Made by a program: the position numbers and the translations under genes | The notes under the pieces: model-generated | Databases searched by the model: none | Told to the model about the DNA's origin: nothing | The model's input: only the letters and a program-made list of their open reading frames with translations | DNA from: Parendozoicomonas callyspongiae | GTDB taxonomy: Bacteria; Pseudomonadota; Gammaproteobacteria; Pseudomonadales; Endozoicomonadaceae | Reading direction: 5' to 3' | DNA: 64,000 nt | Assembly (NCBI RefSeq): GCF_023502345.1 | Contig: NZ_JAMFLX010000001.1 | Coordinates: forward strand, 273,728 to 337,727 | Shown here: in pieces, positions 57,211-64,000 of the stretch | Numbering within the stretch: position 1 is the stretch's first letter | How the letters are laid out: each line of letters opens with the position of its first letter

Positions 57211-58014
57211 TTACCTGAAGCCGGGTAGGTCCAAGGTATCTACTGAATGAAATCCCATGGATTTCAGGGCTGAGTCATAAGGTGCTTCCTGGGATGTTAA
57301 GGGATCAGTGAACAGCGCTTTATGCAAAAGTGCCGGACTATCACCATTCAGCTGGTTTTCCAGAAGGCTCAACACCCTTCTGGCAATAGCTTCACCTGAA
57401 TCCACCCAGTTAATTTCTGGTGCACAGAGGTTGAGTTCTTCTTTTAGCAGAGGGAAATGAGTGCAGCCAAGAACAGCCTGATCAGGAATTTTCTCAGCTT
57501 CTAAAAATGGAGAGATGATGGACTTAATCTTCTCCAGGTCGGGAGCAATCCCCTTGAGCTTGTTTTCAGCTATCTGTACCAGTTCGGTTGTGCCGACCCG
57601 AATGACTTTGCATTGACTGGCAAAATCATGAATCAAATCATCAGTGTATTGGCGCTGAACTGTGCCTGGTGTGGCTAGAAGGCCGATGCATTGATTCTCT
57701 GAGAGGTTCGCTGCTGTCTTTATCGCAGGAACAACACCAACGACCGGAATAGGAAGTTCTTCCCGAACCCGGGAAAGAGCGACTGTACTGGCAGTGTTAC
57801 AGGCAATCACGGCCAGAGATGGCTGAAATTGTTCACAAAGAGTTCTCAAACACAGGCTGACCCTTTGAATCACTTCTTCCTGCGGGCGGGGGCCATAAGG
57901 GAAGCCTTCATTGTCGGCACAGTAAATCACCGGAAGCCTCGGCATTATCCGGTTGATTTCATTGAAGATTGTCAGGCCGCCAGCTCCGGAGTCCAGCATT
58001 ATGATGGGAGACAC
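57211..58014 (-). CDS. murI: Glutamate racemase
   Basis: Supplies D-glutamate for peptidoglycan. The two catalytic cysteines are in AVIACNTAST and LGCTHFPLL; the N-terminal DSGAGGLT block is present. About 267 residues. The GTG at 58014 has GGAG five bases upstream; a GTG two codons earlier (58020) is also possible. Divergent from no close gene; DksA-like gene follows upstream on the same strand. Confidence 0.94.
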   Translation of the reverse strand: MSPIIMLDSGAGGLTIFNEINRIMPRLPVIYCADNEGFPYGPRPQEEVIQRVSLCLRTLCEQFQPSLAVIACNTASTVALSRVREELPIPVVGVVPAIKTAANLSENQCIGLLATPGTVQRQYTDDLIHDFASQCKVIRVGTTELVQIAENKLKGIAPDLEKIKSIISPFLEAEKIPDQAVLGCTHFPLLKEELNLCAPEINWVDSGEAIARRVLSLLENQLNGDSPALLHKALFTDPLTSQEAPYDSALKSMGFHSVDTLDLPGFR

Positions 58015-58083
58015 AGGCACTCCACGCCAATTAACAGAACGGGCATTTTAGCGTGCCTGAGCAAACCGCCAATACGGAGATAC

Positions 58084-58443
58084 TCATTGCTGTTCTGCAT
58101 TCGCCTGGCAGGAGAGACACAAGGGAGTCTCAGGTCTGACTTTCAGCCGTTTGTAACCAATCGGTTCATCACAGGATCGGCAATAGCCATACTCTTCATC
58201 ATCAAAGGAAGACAGAGCTCTCAAAACCTGCCTGAGACGGATTTCACACTGTTGCTTCCCGGCAACAGCCATGCTCTGCTGCTGAATGGCATCAATGCGG
58301 GATACTCTGCCCACAGCCTGCTGATCAAGACTGACGACCTGTGAGGATTGTATTGCCTGTTCCAGCTGCTGTTGTAACTGAATCTTCAGCTGTTCAAGGT
58401 CTGCCTTAAGCTCATGACATTCTTCGGGGGTTAATTCATCCAT
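58084..58443 (-). CDS. DksA/TraR-family zinc-finger protein
   Basis: 119 residues from ATG 58443: a coiled coil (about 5-75) and a C-terminal C4 zinc finger (Cys88, Cys91, Cys109, Cys112: CRSCDEPIG and LCLSCQ). It is shorter than DksA and lacks its full coiled-coil tip, so it resembles TraR/DksA-like homologues that bind the RNA polymerase secondary channel. The frame is open to 58575, but AGGAAAA fits 58443. Confidence 0.87.
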   Translation of the reverse strand: MDELTPEECHELKADLEQLKIQLQQQLEQAIQSSQVVSLDQQAVGRVSRIDAIQQQSMAVAGKQQCEIRLRQVLRALSSFDDEEYGYCRSCDEPIGYKRLKVRPETPLCLSCQANAEQQ

Positions 58444-58641
58444 CCCTCTATTTTCCTGCTCATATAATTTCTGGAAACAATCATACTCATATTGGAAGGC
58501 TGAGAGAGGTAAACAGGTGGTGAAAAGTTGATCTGAGTATATATTGTGATCAGATAACTCCCTTTTTTGAGTCATTTGTTTGCATTTTCTCAGTAGTTCG
58601 GTTAATTCATTCCTCCCTTAAACAATCTGGTTTTGTTGTAG

Positions 58642-59544
58642 ATGCTTTCCTTCCCGTTTGATCGTCAAGTGCTGGAAACCTTTCCAGAGGAAGCTCAACC
58701 ACTTCTTAATACCCTCGTCTTTGAGCAGGCTTGTATGCTCACAGCTGAACAGGCTGATGAGTTAGCCAGTATTCTTTCCATTTCAATTGATAAACTTCCA
58801 GAAATGCTGTTACCCGTTGCAGCAGCAACTGCAGTTGTTCCTGTTTCCCATTTCCATGTTGGTGTTGTTATCCGTGGTGGCAGTGGAGCTCTGTATCTTG
58901 GCTCCAATATGGAGTTTGATAAAACCTTCCTGGGCATGTCTCTTCATGGAGAACAGTCAGCAGTAAATAACGCCTGGCTGCATGGCGAAACATCAATTAT
59001 TAATCTGGTTGTGAATGCTGCTCCATGTGGCCACTGTCGTCAGTTCCTGCATGAGATCGGAACTTCCGAACAATTGGATGTAAACATTGTTTCCTCTGCT
59101 GGTGAAAGCAACCGTTCTCCTTTAACTGGATTCCTGCCATCAGCCTTCGGTCCAGTTGATCTGGGCGTTGATGGAGGCATTCTGAGCTATGCCAAGCAAA
59201 CTCTTAAGTGTGAAGAAAAGAGCGAACTGGTACAGCTGGCACTTGAAGCTGCTAACTCAAGCTATGCACCTTACTCCAAAGGCTTTGCTGCTATTGCGCT
59301 GGAAACAACAGATGGTGTGAAAGTTTGTGGTCGTTATGCAGAAAATGCTGCCTACAACCCAAGCCTGCAGCCAATGACTTCTGCAATTGCTCATCTGCGC
59401 TTTGCATCGCTGGGTAAAGATGTAGAAATTAAGAATGTCGTTCTGGTTGAAACTGATTCTCCGGTTAGTCATGCAACACACCTCGCTGCACTGCAGAAGA
59501 CTGTCCTGAAAGATGTAACCGTACAACGCTACCTGGCCTCTTGA
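58642..59544 (+). CDS. cdd: Cytidine deaminase
   Basis: Deaminates cytidine and deoxycytidine. 300 residues in the two-domain form of E. coli. Zinc ligands and catalytic Glu fall at the same positions as in E. coli: His102, Glu104 (LHGEQSAV, with Gly for Ala103), Cys129 and Cys132 (PCGHCRQ). Single gene with its own upstream region, divergent from the DksA-like gene. Confidence 0.94.
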   Translation: MLSFPFDRQVLETFPEEAQPLLNTLVFEQACMLTAEQADELASILSISIDKLPEMLLPVAAATAVVPVSHFHVGVVIRGGSGALYLGSNMEFDKTFLGMSLHGEQSAVNNAWLHGETSIINLVVNAAPCGHCRQFLHEIGTSEQLDVNIVSSAGESNRSPLTGFLPSAFGPVDLGVDGGILSYAKQTLKCEEKSELVQLALEAANSSYAPYSKGFAAIALETTDGVKVCGRYAENAAYNPSLQPMTSAIAHLRFASLGKDVEIKNVVLVETDSPVSHATHLAALQKTVLKDVTVQRYLAS

Positions 59545-59595
59545 GTAGAGACGCCGGGTGGGGCACAGTAAGTCAGATCAGGAACCGCGAGAAAG

Positions 59596-60852
59596 GTGAC
59601 AGGTGTGGGACAATATGATGTTGTCATAGCGGGGGCCGGAATGGTCGGTGCTGCAATTGGTTGCGCACTGGGACAGGCCGGAATGAAAGTGGCTCTTGTT
59701 GATCCTGTTCAACCCGAGGCATTTAACCCTGAATCAGTGCCTGATCTTCGAGTATCAGCATTGAGTCCTGCGTCAGAAGCATTTCTACATAAGTTAGGTG
59801 CATGGAATCATATAAGGAGCATGCGTCTTTGTCCTTATCGAAGAATGGCCGTATGGGAAAAGCTGAAAGAGCCTCTTTCCACGCGTACAGTTTCTTCCCG
59901 CTTTAATCAGACAATGTTTGACTGCACGGAAGTCGATACAGATCGGCTTGGATATATTGTTGAAAACAGGGTAACCCAGCTCGCACTTCACAGTGTTATG
60001 GAAACCTGCAGCAATATTGAACTGTTTTGCCCAGCCTCTCCCCGGAAGCTATCACTCAATCAGTCTCTACCAACACTCTCTCTGGATAATGGAGAAGAAG
60101 TAAAAGGAAAACTGATTATCGGTGCCGATGGTGCCAACTCATTTATTCGCCGTGAGGCGGGTATTGGTTTATCCAGTGAGGACTATGAACAACGTGCGCT
60201 GGTTGCGACCGTTGAAATCCCGACAGGGCCACTGGACATAACCTGGCAGGCATTCACTGCAACAGGTCCGCTCGCTCTTTTACCTTTACCCAATATTGGG
60301 CATAAAAGTTATGCCTCCCTCGTCTGGTACAATCAGCCTGAAGCAGTGGCTGATTTAATGGAAAAAACAGACGAACAGTTTTTAGAAGCTGTCCGCAAAC
60401 AATACCCTGAAGAGCTCCCTGAGATGCTCAAACTAAATGAACGCGGATGGTTCAAGTTAACTCGTCGACATGCCTCTACATATATAAAGAAAGGTGTAGC
60501 GCTTGTTGGTGATGCTGCCCATACCATTAACCCGCTTGCCGGGCAGGGCGTTAAACTCGGGTTTCAGGATGCAGAATGTCTCACTGATCTGTTAATTAAT
60601 GCCTGGGAGAACGGGCATGACATCAGTGATAAGTCCATTCTCGAAAACTACGAACTCAAGCGTCGTCCTGAAAATAGAAAAATGCAGCTGGTGATGGATG
60701 GTTTCTATCACTTATTCAGTAATGAAAACGCACCTCTGAAGTTTGTCCGCAATATTGGACTCACCGTTGCTGGTCACTTCCCCTATGGCAGAAAGAAAGT
60801 CATGCGCTACGCCATGGGTTTGGAAGAAGCTCCCCGCTGGCCTTTAGGTTGA
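59596..60852 (+). CDS. UbiH/UbiF-family FAD-dependent ubiquinone hydroxylase
   Basis: 418 residues. The FAD motif GAGMVG is at residues 13-18, GADGANS at 176-182, and GDAAHTINPLAGQG from 305. This is the UbiH/UbiF/VisC monooxygenase family of ubiquinone synthesis; the best guess is UbiF (hydroxylation at C6 of the ring), but UbiH or UbiI cannot be excluded. GTG start at 59596 or 59605. Lies 51 bases before a tRNA-Gly gene. Confidence 0.85.
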   Translation: MTGVGQYDVVIAGAGMVGAAIGCALGQAGMKVALVDPVQPEAFNPESVPDLRVSALSPASEAFLHKLGAWNHIRSMRLCPYRRMAVWEKLKEPLSTRTVSSRFNQTMFDCTEVDTDRLGYIVENRVTQLALHSVMETCSNIELFCPASPRKLSLNQSLPTLSLDNGEEVKGKLIIGADGANSFIRREAGIGLSSEDYEQRALVATVEIPTGPLDITWQAFTATGPLALLPLPNIGHKSYASLVWYNQPEAVADLMEKTDEQFLEAVRKQYPEELPEMLKLNERGWFKLTRRHASTYIKKGVALVGDAAHTINPLAGQGVKLGFQDAECLTDLLINAWENGHDISDKSILENYELKRRPENRKMQLVMDGFYHLFSNENAPLKFVRNIGLTVAGHFPYGRKKVMRYAMGLEEAPRWPLG

Positions 60853-60903
60853 TTCGGGTCATAACCCGCAAAACTCTATATAAGTAGAATCACAGTCGAG
60901 AGT

Positions 60904-60979
60904 GCGGGAATAGCTCATCCGGTAGAGCATCAGCTTCCCAAGCTGAGGGTGGCGGGTTCGAGTCCCGTTTCCCGCTCCA
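60904..60979 (+). tRNA. tRNA-Gly (anticodon CCC)
   Basis: 76 bases with a perfect acceptor stem (GCGGGAA with TTCCCGC), encoded CCA, and an anticodon stem TCAGC/GCTGA around the loop TTCCCAA, giving CCC. The T arm GCGGG-TTCGAGT-CCCGT has one G-T pair. Its last 23 bases are duplicated at 63814-63836. Confidence 0.95.
60957..60979 (+). repeat. Left attachment-type repeat (3' end of tRNA-Gly)
   Basis: Starts TTCGAGTCCCG and ends CCCGCTCCA; 23 bases identical to 63814-63836. Position at a tRNA 3' end is typical of tyrosine-integrase attachment sites. Confidence 0.85.
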
Positions 60980-61277
60980 TCTATCCCCCTAATTTTCCTA
61001 CAGATTATTTTATACGTCAGCGGTCTGGGGCACATAAGGGGCAGGGAGTTATTGTTCAGGCGGCTTGCAGCGGAATCTGTCGAAGATATTGAGCTGTTGC
61101 TTTCCTGGTATTAAATGATTCCATGAATCAATGGGTAATAAGCATCCTTTGCAAGTCTCTTATCAAAAAACCTACTTTTTGTTAGCAACACTGACATTAT
61201 TCATTGCCTTAGTGAACCTTGAGGAATTCCTATTGCCTACCTAGTTCTGAAACCCATGAACTAAGCAGGTAAACACT

Positions 61278-62243
61278 ATGGACGCAGGTCGAATTTCCCC
61301 ATCAGCATCTACGGATAAGTTAGCTATACAATTAACTGCCCCTCAACCTAGCTCTGCTGTGAGTAGTGGAGTAACAGCTGTTACACCGCATGTGAATATC
61401 CCTCAAGGCGAATGTGATTCCTCAGTGTTGAGTGCCGGTGAACGACCTGTAGAGATCATCTCCCATGATGGAGGCAGCGATGATGGCAACGACGCAGTAA
61501 AGCCGGACGAATCAATAGGCAAAAATTATGATGTAACTAAAGATTCGGAATTTATGTCACTTACTCGAGAGCAACAAGTAAGGGTTGTGAGCTATGAATT
61601 GAGTGATATCAGGGAATTATGCGGGGAAATGACTGAGTCACTTGTTGCTTTAAGCGATAGAGTTGTAAAATTACAAGAAGATTTACTAATAGACATCAAA
61701 GACCACATGTCTTCTTCTGATAGAAAGAAAATAAAGAAAATAAAGAAAAGCCTCTCTACTTTGAAAAACTATGATGGTTCCCTCGAAACAGAGAAGAGAA
61801 ACCTCAGCAAGTCAAAAACAAAATCGATATCAGTTAGCTCCATACCGACACTATTTAAAAGGCAATCGAGTGATCCTTCGGATATTAAAGAGGACTCGAG
61901 ACAAGGGGGAAGGTGTTTATCATCGGAAAACATAACATATCGGCAACCGTTTCGACGAGGTACCGTGTCATCATCATTCCTAGAACGGTATAGAGGTTCT
62001 AGCTCGAACTCCTCATCAGAAGGTAATTCTCCTGTAGGTCATCATACTCGATCTTTACATGTGAGATCATTATCGAACCCTGACGAGCCAGTATCCGGTG
62101 AAGGGAGTGATGCTTTAAGTTCTGGTGCACCTCTAACCTCTGACACGCGATCAGGATCAGGATCATTATTAGAACAAGTAGTACCACTTGCCCCTATAAG
62201 GGAAAGGTATCTTTCTGAGTCATCTCAACAATCTCAGGATTAA
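61278..62243 (+). CDS. Serine-rich protein of unknown function, candidate effector
   Basis: 321 residues, largely disordered and Ser-rich. A central helical segment (about 93-160: SLTREQQVRVVSYELSDIRE and on) ends in a basic cluster KIKKIKK (151-157). Two sequences fit the 14-3-3 mode-1 motif: RQSSDP (195-200) and RSLSNP (263-268), the latter an exact RSxSxP. Such motifs bind 14-3-3 proteins only when a host kinase has phosphorylated them. No signal peptide. It lies inside the tRNA-Gly element and is AT-rich, so it was probably acquired. Confidence 0.55.
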   Translation: MDAGRISPSASTDKLAIQLTAPQPSSAVSSGVTAVTPHVNIPQGECDSSVLSAGERPVEIISHDGGSDDGNDAVKPDESIGKNYDVTKDSEFMSLTREQQVRVVSYELSDIRELCGEMTESLVALSDRVVKLQEDLLIDIKDHMSSSDRKKIKKIKKSLSTLKNYDGSLETEKRNLSKSKTKSISVSSIPTLFKRQSSDPSDIKEDSRQGGRCLSSENITYRQPFRRGTVSSSFLERYRGSSSNSSSEGNSPVGHHTRSLHVRSLSNPDEPVSGEGSDALSSGAPLTSDTRSGSGSLLEQVVPLAPIRERYLSESSQQSQD

Positions 62244-62290
62244 CAATAATAATCATTTAACCCCCTTAGTCATCGTCAGGGTGGCAGTAA

Positions 62291-63385
62291 AGGGGTCGCA
62301 TCCCATACAGCGGTGAGAAAGATCCAGAACAGCCACCAGAACCTGCAGAAAACAAGGACTGCTATCTGCTTATGAACACCGTCAATGTTGTGCGTGTATC
62401 AGATGATGCACCAATAGAGCTTCTGGATATCAGCATCGAGCTGGATATCGATTCATTCACCTGGCGACTACAAGGCACCGTGGCTAATCGGGCGACACTA
62501 ATGTTGATTGAACCGGATGCGACAGACACCAAAGATATCCGGGTCACCATCAACGGCTGGAAGTGGGTCTTTGTGATCAACAGGTACAATGCCCAGCGCA
62601 GCTTTAATCAAGAAAGGTACACCGTACAGGGCGAAAGCCGAACAAGATTATTGACGGAGCCATACGCTCCCCCTCGTACCAAGACAGGAGCCTCTACCAT
62701 CAATGCAAAACAGACTGCAGAGGCCGAACTCAACAACACCGGGTTCACTCTGACATGGGATACCAGCAACTCCGGCGATACACCGGACTGGATTTTCCCA
62801 GCAAAGGTCTTCAGTTATGTGGATCAAAGCCCGATGCAGGTTGTCGCAAAGATTGCGACCACCGTTGGTGCAGTCATAGTATCTACCACAGCAAACGACA
62901 ATATCCTGGTACAACCACGGTAAAAATTCAGCCCTTGGGTGTGGGGCGATGTGGGGACACCTATTGATCACTCTGTACCGGAAAGCATGATGCTGAATAT
63001 GAGCGTGGAATGGTCACCTGAACCTGCGTACAACGCCGTGTATGTCTCCGGTACCTATGAAGGTGTGGCTGTGGAGGTCACCCGCAACGGCACAGTTGGG
63101 GATGAACCAGCACCGGATATTGTGGAGAACTGGCTGGTGGATGTGGCAGTAAATACTGAACGTGGCAGAAATCTGTTATCAGAAGGAGGTCAGCAGGGAG
63201 TGGTCAGTCTCGACATTCCCCTGACCTCGACAGATGAAGAGCCTGGTCTTGTTCTACCGGGAGAGTTGGTGGAGGTTATGGTAACACCATCATGGGTAGG
63301 ACTTTGCCTGTCTACCAGTATTCAAACACCTGGAAGTGGTACAGGCCGGGTTATCCAAACATTAAGTGTGGAGCGACACTATTAA
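62291..63385 (+). pseudogene. Phage tail/baseplate protein, 5'-truncated and interrupted by a stop codon
   Basis: The frame is open from 62291 and reads into a phage-tail-like protein (CYLLMNTVNVVRVSDDAP, later NAVYVSGTYEGV and SLDIPLT). A TAA at 62921-62923 breaks it, and the same frame continues past it to 63385 with matching sense, so it was one protein of more than 330 residues. The context PR-stop-KFSPWVWG suggests a former tyrosine codon. The likely N-terminus is missing: coding sense already runs from the first in-frame codon after a TAA at 62288. An ATG at 62372 gives the first half alone. Confidence 0.7.
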
Positions 63386-63618
63386 TGGCGACTACAAACC
63401 CGTGGAAACAGTTTTCCAGTCTGCTTCCCAAATCATCTCGGGTGATTGGAACCGTTAGCAGTCACAACGCTAATGGCACAAGCACCTTAACTCTGCGCAA
63501 TGGCTCCACTTTCACAGCTAAGGGACAGGAGGTGCCAGTAAACAGTAAGGCGCTGGTAGAAGGTGGGGTTGTTGTCAGGCAAGTACCGACCCTACCCTTG
63601 TTTACTTCCGGGGTGTAG
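63385..63618 (+). CDS. Small phage tail-associated protein
   Basis: 77 residues, beta-rich (VIGTVSSHNANGTSTLTLRN, then VNSKALVEGGVVVRQV), with the look of small tail-module proteins that follow the large tail gene in some siphophages. Its ATG overlaps the stop of the preceding frame (TAATG). Probably non-functional on its own. Confidence 0.5.
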   Translation: MATTNPWKQFSSLLPKSSRVIGTVSSHNANGTSTLTLRNGSTFTAKGQEVPVNSKALVEGGVVVRQVPTLPLFTSGV

Positions 63619-63813
63619 AGGGTGAACTTAAGGAGCTGTTGTGGGGCAAGAGAGGGGAAAGCAGGAGCTGATTCGGGCAGGTGGAGGCTGATATGTATCC
63701 ATCCTATATATGGGAGCAGCTCTTTGATATCACAAAGAATTAATGGCTTGAGTCTGCCGATGTCTGCTTTAACCTTCTTATATATATGGTTGTAGAAATA
63801 TGGCTAGATGGAA

Positions 63814-63836
63814 TTCGAGTCCCGTTTCCCGCTCCA
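63814..63836 (+). repeat. Right attachment-type repeat
   Basis: Exact 23-base copy of the tRNA-Gly 3' end (60957-60979) without the rest of the tRNA. Confidence 0.85.
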
Positions 63837-63905
63837 GTTTCCTTTCCTGTTTATTCCCTTCAAACATTGTTTCCCGAATTGGTAAAAGTGCTTATCGGTA
63901 AAGCC

Positions 63906-63933
63906 TTGAACTTAATCCGGATCACCCTATAAT
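63906..63933 (+). promoter_or_regulatory. Strong sigma-70 promoter, stable-RNA-like
   Basis: TTGAAC at 63906-63911 and a perfect TATAAT at 63928-63933 with a 16-base spacer, followed by a GC-rich discriminator (GCCGCCTC). This resembles ribosomal RNA P1 promoters. A second TTGACA begins at 63986, as expected for a tandem P2, but its -10 is cut off by the window end. Confidence 0.65.
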
Positions 63934-64000
63934 GCCGCCTCGTTGTCACAGACGGCTCAGCCAGAAGGCTACGGAATACCGAACGTTGACAGTAACGGGA

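Larger units (their letters stand above)
60957..63836. mobile_element. Decayed integrated element at tRNA-Gly
   Basis: Bounded by the 23-base direct repeats. Inside are an effector-like gene, a broken phage tail gene and a small tail gene in their phage order. No integrase, replication or lysis gene remains, so it is probably a remnant after internal deletion. The 298 bases between the tRNA and the first gene hold nothing recognisable. Confidence 0.75.
63619..64000. other. End of element and promoter region of the next transcription unit
   Basis: 63619-63813 holds no recognisable gene. The right attachment-type repeat follows at 63814, then promoter elements from 63906. The transcription unit they drive lies beyond the window. 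Confidence 0.5.

Overview
The window reads as a chromosome segment of a marine, host-associated gammaproteobacterium. The backbone order mnmG-rsmG-parA-parB-atpIBEFHAGDC, with glmU-glmS nearby, is the origin-proximal arrangement of Pseudomonas and Oceanospirillales relatives. Several genes look aimed at a eukaryotic host: a Ulp1-type SUMO protease, a serine-rich protein with 14-3-3-like motifs, and secreted acidic or low-complexity proteins. Together these suggest an Endozoicomonas-like symbiont. That assignment is inference from gene content; no database search was possible.

Layout. 1-4670: tRNA modification (mnmG), 16S rRNA methylation (rsmG) and chromosome partition (parA, parB), starting next to an AT-rich, possibly origin-related stretch. 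4669-5874: a Ulp1/C48 protease gene inserted between parB and the ATP synthase operon. 6035-13506: the nine-gene F1Fo ATP synthase operon with its promoter and terminator. 13650-17350: a TetR regulator with many copies of one operator-like motif, a secreted protein, an AhpD-like protein, a lipoprotein Nudix hydrolase and a TauE exporter. 17504-25050: a 2-hydroxycarboxylate transporter, yaeQ, a PfkB kinase, then an AT-rich block with a secreted acidic protein and a divergent P450-like protein, and a TrmB-like regulator. 25508-28835: glmU-glmS.

29464-32882: a Fur-box-controlled ferric iron ABC transporter. 32884-38390: a catabolic cluster (BCCT transporter, an enolase-superfamily protein with altered catalytic residues, an FAD oxidoreductase) facing a GntR regulator. 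38490-41689: split PqiA plus a five-MCE lipid-transport protein. 41931-49404: a GDSL-fold protein that has lost its catalytic residues, hisC, a lipoprotein pair, znuA with a Zur box, an anchored methyltransferase and HexR. 49690-53458: uvrD and an orphan TRAP binding protein.

53547-57146 is the best candidate for an undescribed system. A TetR gene with two matching palindromic operators leads a tight seven-gene operon: three very small membrane proteins (42, 33 and 41 residues), a di-iron fatty acid hydroxylase/sterol desaturase-like protein, a secreted DUF2141 protein and a radical SAM protein with a cobalamin-binding-like domain. It looks like a lipid- or envelope-modification pathway.

57211-60852 holds murI, a DksA/TraR-like gene, cdd and a UbiH/UbiF hydroxylase. 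A tRNA-Gly(CCC) gene at 60904-60979 has its last 23 bases repeated at 63814-63836. The 2.9 kb between is a decayed integrated element with an effector-like gene and remnants of phage tail genes. The window ends in a strong promoter resembling a stable-RNA (possibly rRNA) promoter.
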